From: Amblyomma americanum
Lineage: Eukaryota; Arthropoda; Arachnida; Ixodida; Ixodidae
Direction of reading: 5' to 3'
Assembly (NCBI RefSeq): GCF_052857255.1
Contig: NC_135497.1
Coordinates: forward strand, 192,666,530 to 192,730,529
Length of the DNA: 64,000 nt
This document shows positions 22,266 through 31,839 of this stretch, in pieces (the first letter of the stretch is position 1; every line of letters starts with the position of its first letter). The notes beneath the pieces are model-generated. The model did not search any database and was not told the origin of the DNA. It saw only the letters and a program-made list of their open reading frames with translations. A program made the position numbers and the translations under genes.

Positions 22266-22440
22266 TAGTGGTTTTTGAGGAAAGGAAATGGCGCAGCAAC
22301 TGTCTCACTTCTCGGTGGACACCTCAACCGCGCCATAAAGGAAGGGAGGAAAGTTGGAGTGAAAGAAGAAAGAGATGTCGTTCTGCAGGGCTCCGGAATA
22401 ATTTCGACCCCCTAGGGATCTTTAGCGTGCACTCAAGTGC
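22266..22440 (-). mobile_element. Truncated long-variant SINE
   Basis: The same 3' half (GGAAAGGAAATGGCGCAGCA, CCGCGCCATAAAGGAAGGGA) and part of the middle (AATTTCGACCCCCTAGGGAT) are present; the tRNA-like head is missing. Followed by a GAG-rich stretch (GGAGGAGGAGGAGGAGGAGG at about 22460). Confidence 0.8.
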
Positions 22441-22785
22441 GTTCGCGCTCAGCGCTGAGGTGGAGGAGGAGGAGGAGGAGGTTACAGCTAGAGAGGAAAG
22501 GCTTTGCGAAGCCAAACAGCGCACACGGGCACTCGAGCTCGGTCGCGTTTATGTGCAACATGTGTTCCCGCTGACTTTTATATCCAACACGTGCGCCCGG
22601 GTTAAGCACACCTAGATAAACCCAGTACCAAAACAGGTAATCCTGGCTGTCGCCGGTACACTGATTCGCAAGTGGAGCTGAGGAATCCTCAATTCTTCCG
22701 CTGCCAGGTACCACACAGTACCATGCCGTAGAGATTTCATGCAGTACAAAAAGGAAAAAAAACATTGGCCTTCGGGAGGGCCAGC

Positions 22786-22900
22786 GTTCTGCACCTTGGT
22801 TACTGCGCTGTTCAACACTACCTGCAGAAGAAGAAAACAGTAGCTTTGCAGCTTTGTAGCGTCAGTAGCTTTGCAGCGCTCAGTAACCAAGGTGCAGAAC
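22786..22900. repeat. 20-bp perfect inverted repeat with 75-base loop
   Basis: GTTCTGCACCTTGGTTACTG at 22786-22805 is the exact reverse complement of 22881-22900. The loop contains CAGTAGCTTTGCAG twice (about 22839 and 22863). Origin unknown; it could be the junction of two inverted repeat copies. Confidence 0.8.
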
Positions 22901-25194
22901 TAACCGGCCCGTGTGCTTCCAACGTTCTGCATTTGTTCCAGTATTTGTGCCGGTTGGTTTATACTGACCGTCTGTAGCGTTATGGGGCGTCTGCACGAAC
23001 GCGCACCCTCAAATGCTAACGCAAGATCGTCACCCGTAGGAACGGACGTGCGCTCTCTCTAAAACAAGCACCTGTGACTGTGACACATGTGCTGAAGTCA
23101 GCACCCTGCCGTAGAAAACGGTAGCACCGCACAGGTGGTTATGAATGATAACAACCGCAGCACCTGTAAAATTAATTTAGCATAGTCATGGCGTATACCC
23201 ACTGCGCGCACAACAGCTGCGAGTCGATCCCAGAAGTCCGCGCGTTTCTGGTACGTATGCATAGGAAACGGATTCGATTGGCCGACAAGTGCCGTGCTCC
23301 TTGATCGGCAAGCGTGTCTGTTGAGGGGCGGCAAAAATTTGAATTACTACTGCGTTTCCCACGATACAATGGGCGAGGGAAAGTGCTCGCATTTTCGCTT
23401 CGTTTCCTTCCTCCATTCATGCAATAGGTGCCTGCTGCCCGTGTTTTCACTGTCCCCTGTTTTTCTTTCCGTGCTCAACGATAAGCGAAGATAAGCAGAT
23501 GCGGGCTCAACAACATCCTGTCATTAAGGCGTCAACGCTGCGCCGACCAACCCGATCTTCAGACACGGGAGCGGGAGCACGCACGTGCCTGCCGAGTCGC
23601 TATCACAGCGCGGCTCTGTACACCGCCGACCCGCAATTCCGTGAACTATATATAGCCGGGCCCCCGCAGGTGGCGCGGCACAGGTGTGTAACATAGCACG
23701 CGTGCTCCCCTTGACTCGGCTTGCACTGCGCAAGGCACTGCAACGTTACGGGGCGGAGTAGCGGAAACGCTCAGAAGCACGAGCCACCCGCCCTGACCTC
23801 AAATCTGGCTGGCCGCAGCATACGTTCGACGGCAAGTAGAGGGGAGGGCAGGCGGGTCTGGGTTCTGGTCATTTTGGCACTTAGGAAACATATGGCGGAA
23901 TTCTGACGCCACAGAAAGCCTCAGTTTTCAGGCCTTTTCATTTTGTTAGCACATGACTGCGCCCGCAGTAGTTCTGTCTGTCGCTTTTCTGGAGAAAGGA
24001 GAGATCAGAACACCCCCTGAGGGGGAAAAAAACGCGGCGCGAGCGTCGGACGTCGGTGCGGTTAATTTACTCGACCCTGCACCTTTGGTACTGCTCCTGG
24101 ATGCCCACACCATCAGAAGGTCACACCGCCCGCCTAAGTGGCGCCATGCACACTGTGGCCCTCGGCCTGCCCACTGACAAATCCTGCTGGCAGAGAGCGG
24201 GCGCCTTTTTTTATTGTTTTTTCACTAATCCCGTCTGATTTCGTTTATGAGACGGACGGAAAGGCCTTATCAATCATTACACGCGTCTCTTTTTAATTCA
24301 CATATACTAGCGTTGCTCCAACTTTTATATACTTCGGCTGCAAAATTATTTCGTACCGTCTTTCCGTAGTCTGGCCACACTCGATCGGCGTTTTTCTGTT
24401 GAGTGCGTAATGAGACGCGTGCTGGGAATACGCTTGACAGGTATATCGAAGGTCAGTGACGCGAACTGCTATATTTGTCTTTTGTTTCAAAGTCATTTTA
24501 GCTGGCCGCGTGCAGCACGGAATGCGGAGGGGGGGGGGGGGCAGCAGTATATAAATAAAAAAGAAACTGAAGGTAAAAAGAGCGGGGACATCGTTTGGCC
24601 GAGCGCTCATGCCCGCAGTGCGTACAGTCGCTGACAAGGACGCATCTGCATTCTAATAGGTTCTTGCGACCCTCAGCACAGGGCGCAGGGAAAGCGTCCG
24701 GGCGGCGTACGACTCGCCGGACCTGTTTTATCGGCAGTTCATCGAAGTGCCAGCCACCACGCTATTTGTTCGTTGAGAGCTGAGTGTGCCTGGGCGGTAC
24801 AGAAGGGCTGTGGAGTACGACGTGCACTGTGTGCGGTATTGGAGGGCTGTGCGCTATAATACTGGCGGTGAAAGGTCGGCTGTGTAGCAAAAATAAACCA
24901 CCACGTACGCTCGTCCCTCTGCCGCGGCATCGTTTCGTGTCTGGCTGATGTCATGCGGATGCAAATAGAATACAAATGCAAATGCGTCTCGAAGAACGCA
25001 GCCGTGCTTGGAAGCAGAGAAATCGCGGAGTTAGTAGCAGCGGTTGGGGGTTAGTGCGTGGCGCAGCGGCGAATGAGATCATTGCACCAAGCGGAATTCA
25101 CGAATAGGATTCGCATTTAAAACGTTGGAGCGAGAAGGACACTTTCGCTAATTTGTTTTTTACTGCCGATGAGCGGCAAGAAAGTAGGACGAAA

Positions 25195-25280
25195 CACAAC
25201 GCGGCACTGGCGGGAGCCGAACTCACGGCCTCCGTGCGTTGCCTAGAGTGTTGTGCTCATTCGGCTACGGCGGAATCGGT
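25195..25280 (-). repeat. tRNA-like SINE head fragment
   Basis: On the + strand GGCGGGAGCCGAACTCACGG and GCTCATTCGGCTACGGCGG; the - strand reads as a decayed tRNA-like head with a GTGAGTTCGGCTCC B-box region. Isolated; no body recognised. Confidence 0.45.
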
Positions 25281-26885
25281 CTTCGCGTCTTCTTTCATGA
25301 ACCGATGTATGCATGAATGCATAACACATTCCGACAATTCTCAGCTGCGTCGCTTCTCACCATTAGCGGAGTACGTGATCACCATGTCAGACAGCAGGTG
25401 ACTTTAGAAGTAAGCAACCATAGCTCATATGGGGGGTGTCTTTACATACCTTGGACAATGTTACATATCAAAACACTATAACACCGTGTATTTTCCTTGA
25501 ATTCAGACTCTTTCACACCTCAGCCCATCTGTGTGACGACTCCATCTCCCGTATCCTTCGCAGGATACCTTGCCAGTCCAGACCACCGTGGTCCAGACTT
25601 ATAAAGCAGCTCATGCTGAACTGACGTTGGACTTCTCAGAGAACTCATGAATTCTGCCTCGGGCAAGATCCTCCCTCTTGACGTGAATGACAAGGAAACC
25701 TACCTGTAGTATTCAAAACGGAATACTGCAGTACATTCTGCAGCAACAGGAAGAAATGAGAAATTTGTGTAGTCTTGTAAAAAAAAAACTGCAGTTTTTG
25801 TATCAATTGAGTTAGTGAGCTTACAAAAATACGCAGCAATGCATGTAACTGCAGAATATGTCGCCTGAAAGTGACAGCAAGTTAATAATAATTTAGAACA
25901 GACCGAAAAAGAACGCAGTGAAAAGCGCCCATGAAAGGACAAAACAGTCACGTCCCAGAAACTCCAGACGGAAGAGGGCATTATTTCATCATGATATATT
26001 CAGAAATACCAAATAGGTATTTCATATCCGTGATGTCTTGAATTTATGCGAAAAAAACTGAAAATATCTTTTTGTTCACTACCGTATGTGTGCAGTGCGT
26101 CGCAGTGTGCCATTGTTTCTCTAAAGCAATCACAGCATATCTAATCATCATTACATACGTGTTTATAGCACAATATATTGCCGCATGTATAAACTAAGCT
26201 CACTTAATCTATGGTGCCCAAAATCTGCATAACCCCAAATGTCTCGCCCGTGAGTGACCGAGTTCTGCTTTTCATAGGCCGTCAAATATACTTTGCTGGA
26301 ATGAAGTGACGCACGTCGCGCGAAGGCGTCGGGACCTGGTTTTACTTTCGTGTCCTTTGTACGCAATTCGTATGAGCAGTGGCGTCACTACCTGATGCGG
26401 AGGCTGCGGTCCGCACCGGGTGCAGAGCTCAAGGGGCTGCAGCTCCAGCAGAGGAGGGGGCCGGCAAATGCAGTTACTGTGGCGGGCACGCCACACTTGT
26501 CGAAGATCCTTATTGAATTCCGAATGAACTCAATGTTTCCATTCCGAGACTCGCAGCCTTTTATGACAAGTTCTCTGATAGGGCACTTTCCGTCAGAAGA
26601 ACTTGGCTACATATTGACACCTCAAAGAGGCAGGTATAAAACTCGAAGAGGCCATGCATTATTCAACATTGGACATCGTTACATTCGTAACTCAGTGGGA
26701 TTTCGTTCTCTCGAGCAATGTTTTCACTAGTACCTGCAAATATTTCTGAGGATATCCCTTTCTGTGACATCATGACAAGGGGGGGGGGGGGGGTACCTTG
26801 AAAACTATAAAACTTACTTGACACTAAAATGCATCGAAGTTGAAAAAACGATGAGCAGCTGTTATGCTTTCATACGTATTTTGAA

Positions 26886-27210
26886 TTGTGAATTGTACGA
26901 TTTAACGCCCGTAGTTCCCCCTGAGCTATCAGCAATACCGTAGTGGACGGCTCCGGATTTAATTATTCACCACCTGGAGTTCTTTAACGTGCGCTCACAT
27001 CGCGCAACACACGAACTTCTTGTTTTTGTTTGTTTGTTTGTTTGTTTGTTTGTTTGTTTGTTTGTTTGTTTGTTTGTTAGCTAGCTTGCTTGTTTGCTTG
27101 TTTGTTTTGCCTTGAATTCATCTAAATGCAGCCGCTGCGGCCAGGATTTAACCCACAATCTTGATATCAGCAGTTGAACATCAAAGCTACTCAGCCACCG
27201 CGGCGGGGTG
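26886..27210 (-). mobile_element. Old SINE carrying a (GTTT)n microsatellite
   Basis: Reverse orientation, decayed: GTAGTGGACGGCTCCGGATT, CACCTGGAGTTCTTTAACGT, GCGCTCACATCGCGC on the left and GGCCAGGATTTAACCCACAA plus ACTCAGCCACCGCGGCGGGG on the right. Between them the CCTCCATCGAAA part of the body is replaced by a long GTTT repeat (about 27019-27110). Confidence 0.75.
27019..27110 (+). repeat. (GTTT)n microsatellite
   Basis: A nearly pure tetranucleotide run of about 15-20 units, with GCTA/GCTT interruptions near its right end. It sits inside the old SINE at 26886-27210. Confidence 0.95.
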
Positions 27211-27404
27211 CCTTCACGATTAGAAAAATATTTTGATTTGTTTTTTTCTTGCCTCACACACATTCTGAGTAAGTGAATGCATTCACGAAATGCATTCACA
27301 GTTCGTACATCTGTACATTCCTGATGAGGGTAATGCGAGTCGCGTTCAATAAGTTGTCTACCTGAATATGAAAACAAGAAATTTTGAGAGAATTTCAAAT
27401 TACT

Positions 27405-27990
27405 ACTAATCGATGTTGTTCCCTTGACATCTACACACTAATTCCACTTCCCTTATAAGTGTTGCCCTCACAATCGGAGGAGACTTCCCCGCCGCTTCAG
27501 GAAGCCTGTTCCTGCGTCTTTGCCGGCAATATCACCAGGAAATCGTTGCCCGCGCAGAAATGTCTTCTTGTTACGAAGAGGTGTAATCTGCAGGGTGAAT
27601 GGTTAGCCTCCGTGATGCCGCATTAATAGATAGAAGCTTGTGATTTGCTATACTTGTGAACTGGCGCATTGTCGTGAAGCAAAAACACACCTGTTGACTT
27701 CCCACGGCATATCGCTTTGACTGCTCACGTAATTCCTTCATTATTGAAGCAAAGGTGTCTCCAGTCATGGTCTTGTATGGCACGAATTATGGTAATAAAA
27801 CGACTGCTGCAACCTAAATATCCGCTGCCGTAATCTGTCCAGCTGACAATTCCACACGAAACTTCTTTGGAACTGGCGACCATATTGTGCTTCCATTACA
27901 TAGACCCTTGCTTGGACTCCGGCTCGTTGCGATGGACCCATCTTTCATCACCCGCAACAGTTCGAGAAAAGAACCCGGGATTTTTTAGAG
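27405..27990 (-). pseudogene. mariner-type transposase remnant
   Basis: On the - strand, across changing frames: VAGDERWVHRNEPESKQGSM (family motif TGDETWVH, first catalytic Asp region), then a KKF-type segment, KTMTGDTFASIMKELRE, LLHDNAPVHK (second catalytic Asp), a heavily decayed PPYSPDLAPSD region, FLRGQRFPGDI and finally a KWN-x-CVDVKG tail. These appear in the family's order and spacing. Frameshifts and stops interrupt it repeatedly. Terminal inverted repeats were not located. Confidence 0.75.
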
Positions 27991-28206
27991 CGATAGCTCT
28001 ACTAGATGCAAAATTCGATCTTCGTGTCGGTGCGATCCTTATCCTTGACTGACTTTGATAAGGCAGCATAGCAACAGCATCACTTTATGTCAAACTGCGC
28101 ATAACAGGCGGGGTATATATGGCCACCACGATTCACCATGATGGCCATGTGCATCTTGGTGACACGACCTTGATCTTGGCCCCTGAAAAAAGTTGGGTTT
28201 GAAAAC

Positions 28207-28511
28207 TGGTTTTTGAAGAAAGGAAATGACGCAGTAACTGTCTCACATATCTCGGTGGACACCCGAACCGCGCCGTAATGGAAGGGATAAAGTAGGGAGT
28301 GAAAGAAGAAATGAAGAAAGACGTGCCGTAGTGCAGGTCTCCGGGTTAATTTCGACCACCTGGGGATATCCGACGTGCACTGACATCGCACAGCACACGG
28401 GTGCCCTTTGTGTTTCGCCTCCATCGAAACGCGGCCGCCGCGGTCGGGTTCGAACCCTGGTACTCCGGCTCAGTAGACGAGTGCCTTAACCACTGAGCCA
28501 CCGCGGCGGGT
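28207..28511 (-). mobile_element. SINE, long variant with distinct 3' half
   Basis: Reverse orientation. The head ends at CCACTGAGCCACCGCGGCGGG. The B-box side GGTCGGGTTCGAACCC and the shared middle (CGACGTGCACTGACATCGCAC) link it to the Ruka-like copies. The 3' half (on the + strand GAAAGGAAATGACGCAGTAA, ACCGCGCCGTAATGGAAGG, GTGAAAGAAGAAATGAAGAA) is a different tail shared by the copies near 6850, 22266 and 41449. Confidence 0.85.
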
Positions 28512-28639
28512 ACCGAGATTAATCACGAATTTGAAAGGTCTGATTTGAAAACCGTCTTTGTCATCTGCTTTACTAGTTTTCAGGTTTGTGAACAAAAGGT
28601 ATTATTTTGGGACCTGTTACAGGCTCTAGAACATCGACT

Positions 28640-28960
28640 CGGGAACACTTGGCGTTTGATAGTCGTACCCAAAGGTACCAGTGAAATAACCACAAAGCGC
28701 CTCTGTAACATTTACAAAAAAAGCTGTTTAGTGTATTCGAAAGCTCTTCACCTTTATATTAAGATTCAAAATTTTATTCATCTGATCCCATGGTTTAAAG
28801 TCAGTTTCGCTAGACGATCTAGAAAACACTTTCGTAAAACATGCAGGCTTTGCGTTGCGAAGTTCCTTGTTGAGCTGGTTGAGAAATCTTTTTATACTGT
28901 TGCAGCTTTACGAGATTCCTGGACTTCAGAAACTGCCCGTACAGATTTTGTTTGTTCTTT
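28640..28960 (-). pseudogene. LINE (jockey/CR1-like) remnant, linker between endonuclease and RT
   Basis: The - strand reads NLYGQFLKSRNLVKLQQYKK, then a decayed stretch, FKPWDQMNKILNLN and a NTLNSFF-type segment. This resembles the arm that joins endonuclease and RT in non-LTR elements (N-x-LY-x-x-F, YK-x-x-x-N, W-x-x-I, FN-x-FF). Several stops and frame changes are present. Recognition is by pattern only. A 146-residue + strand ORF over the same DNA (28545-28985) has no recognisable content. Confidence 0.4.
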
Positions 28961-29204
28961 ATTTTACGCAGTAACTCTTCTGTGATCCAAGATTTCTTAG
29001 GTATACGTTTACGGCTACATACTAGTGGTAAGCGCTTATCGTAAACGTAACAAAAGGTTTAACCAAGTTTAACCCTTCGGAGTACCATGTCTACCAAAGG
29101 TACACCATGGTGTATCATGTCCACCACGGTGGCTTGCCCTTTGACCCATGGCTCTTGACCTTTAAGATCTCACCTTAAATGGATTTCGTCGAGGTGGCAC
29201 TACT

Positions 29205-29600
29205 GTCAGGTCACGTGATGTGACGTCAACGCATGGCGCGCATATAAACGCCGCGTAGCCGAGCTTGCCTCATTAGCCATGGAAGAAGACGAGTCGGGAC
29301 CGTCTGTCGTGCTATGCCAGGACTGTCGCTCGATCTTTGGGTATAACCGTGGTTAAGTCCTGTCTAACGTTGTTTTTTTTTTTCAGAGCATGCCTAAATC
29401 ATCCTGGCTATATTGCTGGCGACATGCTTTCTGCTCAGGCATGAACGTTCGTGGCATCCACCGGGAACTGCCTTTTGACACCATCAAAACGTCATGAAAC
29501 CATCAAGACATCAGTAATCATGTTCTTCAGCCTCGCGTATCGCTTTATGAACACTTCATTTTATGTTCAAATAAAAATTATTGTAATTATCATGCTGAGA
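29205..29600 (+). other. Compact promoter-like unit with a short ORF (unrecognised)
   Basis: In order: E-box CACGTG (29212-29217), CRE-type TGACGTCA (29221-29228), TATA-like ATATAAA (29242-29248), ATG at 29279, and AATAAA at 29570-29575. Unspliced, the ATG opens 25 codons beginning MEEDESGPSVVLCQDCRSIF, with a Cys-x-x-Cys pair. If the GT at 29341 and the AG after a T tract (29386) are used as a 46-base intron, the frame becomes 39 codons ending at 29444. The C-x-x-C stretch faintly recalls the start of a Mis18/Yippee zinc-binding fold, but it is far too short to claim that. It may be a decayed gene copy or part of a repeat. Confidence 0.3.
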
Positions 29601-29909
29601 AGAACGTAACAAAATGCCAACTATTTGGCCAACTGAGTTGCCTGCGCCGAACTGCTCAGCCGCCCAACAAAATTAAGTATTGTGCGAAAATTGCCATGCC
29701 AAAAAAAAGATATTTACCTAAATTCCGCATCTTAAATGATCTTGTCATTTACATGCGACACACATTGCCGTTACGGAAACGGCGTTTTCGTCAACGATCT
29801 GCTCCACGGAGTGCACCTGACCCACTAGCAGTTATTTTTTTTTTTCAAGCTTGCGCTGCGAAAAAAAATTTCACTATTCCGTTCAACCTACATCTCAAAG
29901 TATACTGTC

Positions 29910-30136
29910 GCGATAGAAAGAAATGCGAGCAGCGCGGCGCCTACGCCCTCAGCTGTTGCAATTTATTTTCGTTACGATTATACTTGGCTAGCAACACAAA
30001 TGCTATAGAGACATCCACGATACAATAATGTACCACTCTAGCATCTTTTTGTTACCACCCAGGTACAAGCGCATTGAAGATAAATTCCAACTGCGCAGCG
30101 CGTTGGCACCGCGGTGTTCGCATTTCTTTCTATCGC
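29910..30136. mobile_element. Fold-back element (long imperfect palindrome)
   Basis: The outermost 19 bases are perfect inverted repeats (GCGATAGAAAGAAATGCGA at 29910-29928 against 30118-30136). The homology continues inward over about 100 bases per arm (for example AGCTGTTGCAATTTATTTTC against CAGTTGGAATTTATCTTC, and CTAGCAACACAAATGCTATAGAG against GGTAACAAAAAGATGCTAGAG), leaving only a short centre near 30020. Such a structure fits a fold-back MITE. If transcribed it would form a long hairpin. Confidence 0.7.
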
Positions 30137-31839
30137 ACCTTGCATTTTCCTAACCCTCTGAAGCTCGTCAGCATTCAAGCACGAGGGGAAAAGCACGCGA
30201 CTGCACAAAAACATTTGTAGGCGGGCCAACGCGTGCAAAGCACGTGCAGAACTGGCCTTTTTCAAGAGAGAGCGCGCCACTCGCGGAGCTACTCAATGGG
30301 AGGGAGGAGTCGGCCAGAGAGGAGCTTGCAGCGCCCCCTGCGAAGCCGAGCGCATGCACTGAGAATGTGGACGACGTTTTTTCAAAGACAGCTTGTTCAC
30401 ATGATCTTACCTGCCTCGCGTCACTGCACGCTAAGGCAATCAAACACAAAGAGCTATCGACAGGGTGGCTCCTTCGAAGATATCCGCTTTCGCAGTGGGT
30501 CGCTTGGCAGCGCCCAGCCGTTGCCTGCTCCCGACGTGCAGCATTAATTGTCTCAGAACTGGACGGACAACTTGCAGAATTGCTGACTTACAGGAAGGCC
30601 TCTTCCAACCAACAACCCTCGTTCGCAGACCACGGTTTCGCTTCCTGCTTTCCTGACTGAAGGGGTTAGCGCGAGGGGAGGTCACTCAGTCGTCCTACAC
30701 AGCATTCTTTTTCGAAAAGGTGAGGGGGGCTGCCCACTATTCTGTGGGAACATGAAGCCCCGACGGTCGCCACCCGCTTTCGAGATAGAGTGCAAAAAGA
30801 GGTCCTCAAAGATCTGGTCCTCAGATCCTTTCAACAACTTCTCTCTAATACAGGTAAAGGGACATTTCCCCCCTCATTTTTCGAACGAGAAATCGAGATT
30901 GCCGTCTGTAAACGAGTGTTTTCGGTGTGCTCCAAGGGCCCTTTTTAGGCGTACGCGCCCAAAGTCGGCGCTTTTACGCATGCGCACTGCAGGAGACGCC
31001 ACCGAACCTCGGTGAGGGGCTGATATCTGTCCGTGCTAACATCGGCGCCAGCTCACGGGCGCTTGCTCACGCATTGGAAGCGGGGTCCGGTTTACGACAA
31101 TCGGAGTACAGCTGCGCTCTCGGTGACTTTTCTTCGTGCATGGCTTGAAGCTCTTTCAGATTCCCAGAACTTTCCTTGGCGGTTTAAGTTGTCCTTTCAG
31201 CGCCCCCCAACCTGTTTTCTTCACGGCTCGAAGTTCTCTCCGTCCGCAGAAAGAAGCACCAGAGTACAATAAGGGAGATGAAGAAATCCGCCAAACGATT
31301 TCATTAATATTGACATGAAGATCCTTTCAAAAGTCGGCAAAAGATAGCAAACGTTTGGAAACTATTTTATTCTAAGCGATAATTCGAAACGCCTGGCGAT
31401 GTCCAGGCTACTGCTAACAAGAAAAATCTACAGAGATTGTTTACATCCCAATCATCGCGAAAGCATGAATTTGGGCTACGTAGAAGACGACGATGAGCAG
31501 GCAGTGTCGCGGGACGGAGCGGATAGAAATTGACGAAGACGACGCTTTGAAAATGTACAGAGTAAGAGTGCGGTGAAGTTTAATACAAGGCCTGTTCGGC
31601 TGTGGCGATAGCCTCACTTGTAGCATCACAGGCTACAACTTAGGACGTTTATGACAGAAGAGACTTTCTACCGTACTGGTTTCAGCTGTTGACGCGGTAT
31701 CTATGTTTTCCGCCCTTTTAGTTGTGTTGCCTTTTGTCAAGCTAGTGCTGTGCAGCCACTAGCTGAGTGCTTAGTAATAATCTGTATATAGCGAGTATGT
31801 TTTTGCAGACTAGTTGGTGCCTAAGCATTCTGGGTTTTT
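30137..31839. other. No gene recognised
   Basis: A moderately GC-rich stretch. A 138-codon + frame (30244-30660) is the longest, with no recognisable content. Confidence 0.45.

Larger units (their letters stand above)
21028..26885. other. No gene recognised apart from listed repeats
   Basis: Holds the SINE fragment at 22266, the hairpin at 22786, the tRNA-like fragment at 25195 and the poly-G runs at 24529 and 26779. Possible AATAAA-bearing 3' ends occur at about 22037 and 24890 but are not linked to coding sequence. Confidence 0.5.

Noticed and set aside
23635..23655. TATATATA followed by GC-rich sequence as a promoter
   Set aside because: No downstream coding exon could be tied to it. Isolated AT box only.
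27019..27110. CRISPR-like regular repeat
   Set aside because: It is a simple tetranucleotide microsatellite with no spacers. The window is eukaryotic.
28545..28985. 146-codon + strand open frame
   Set aside because: The opposite strand carries LINE-like text; the + frame has no recognisable content.
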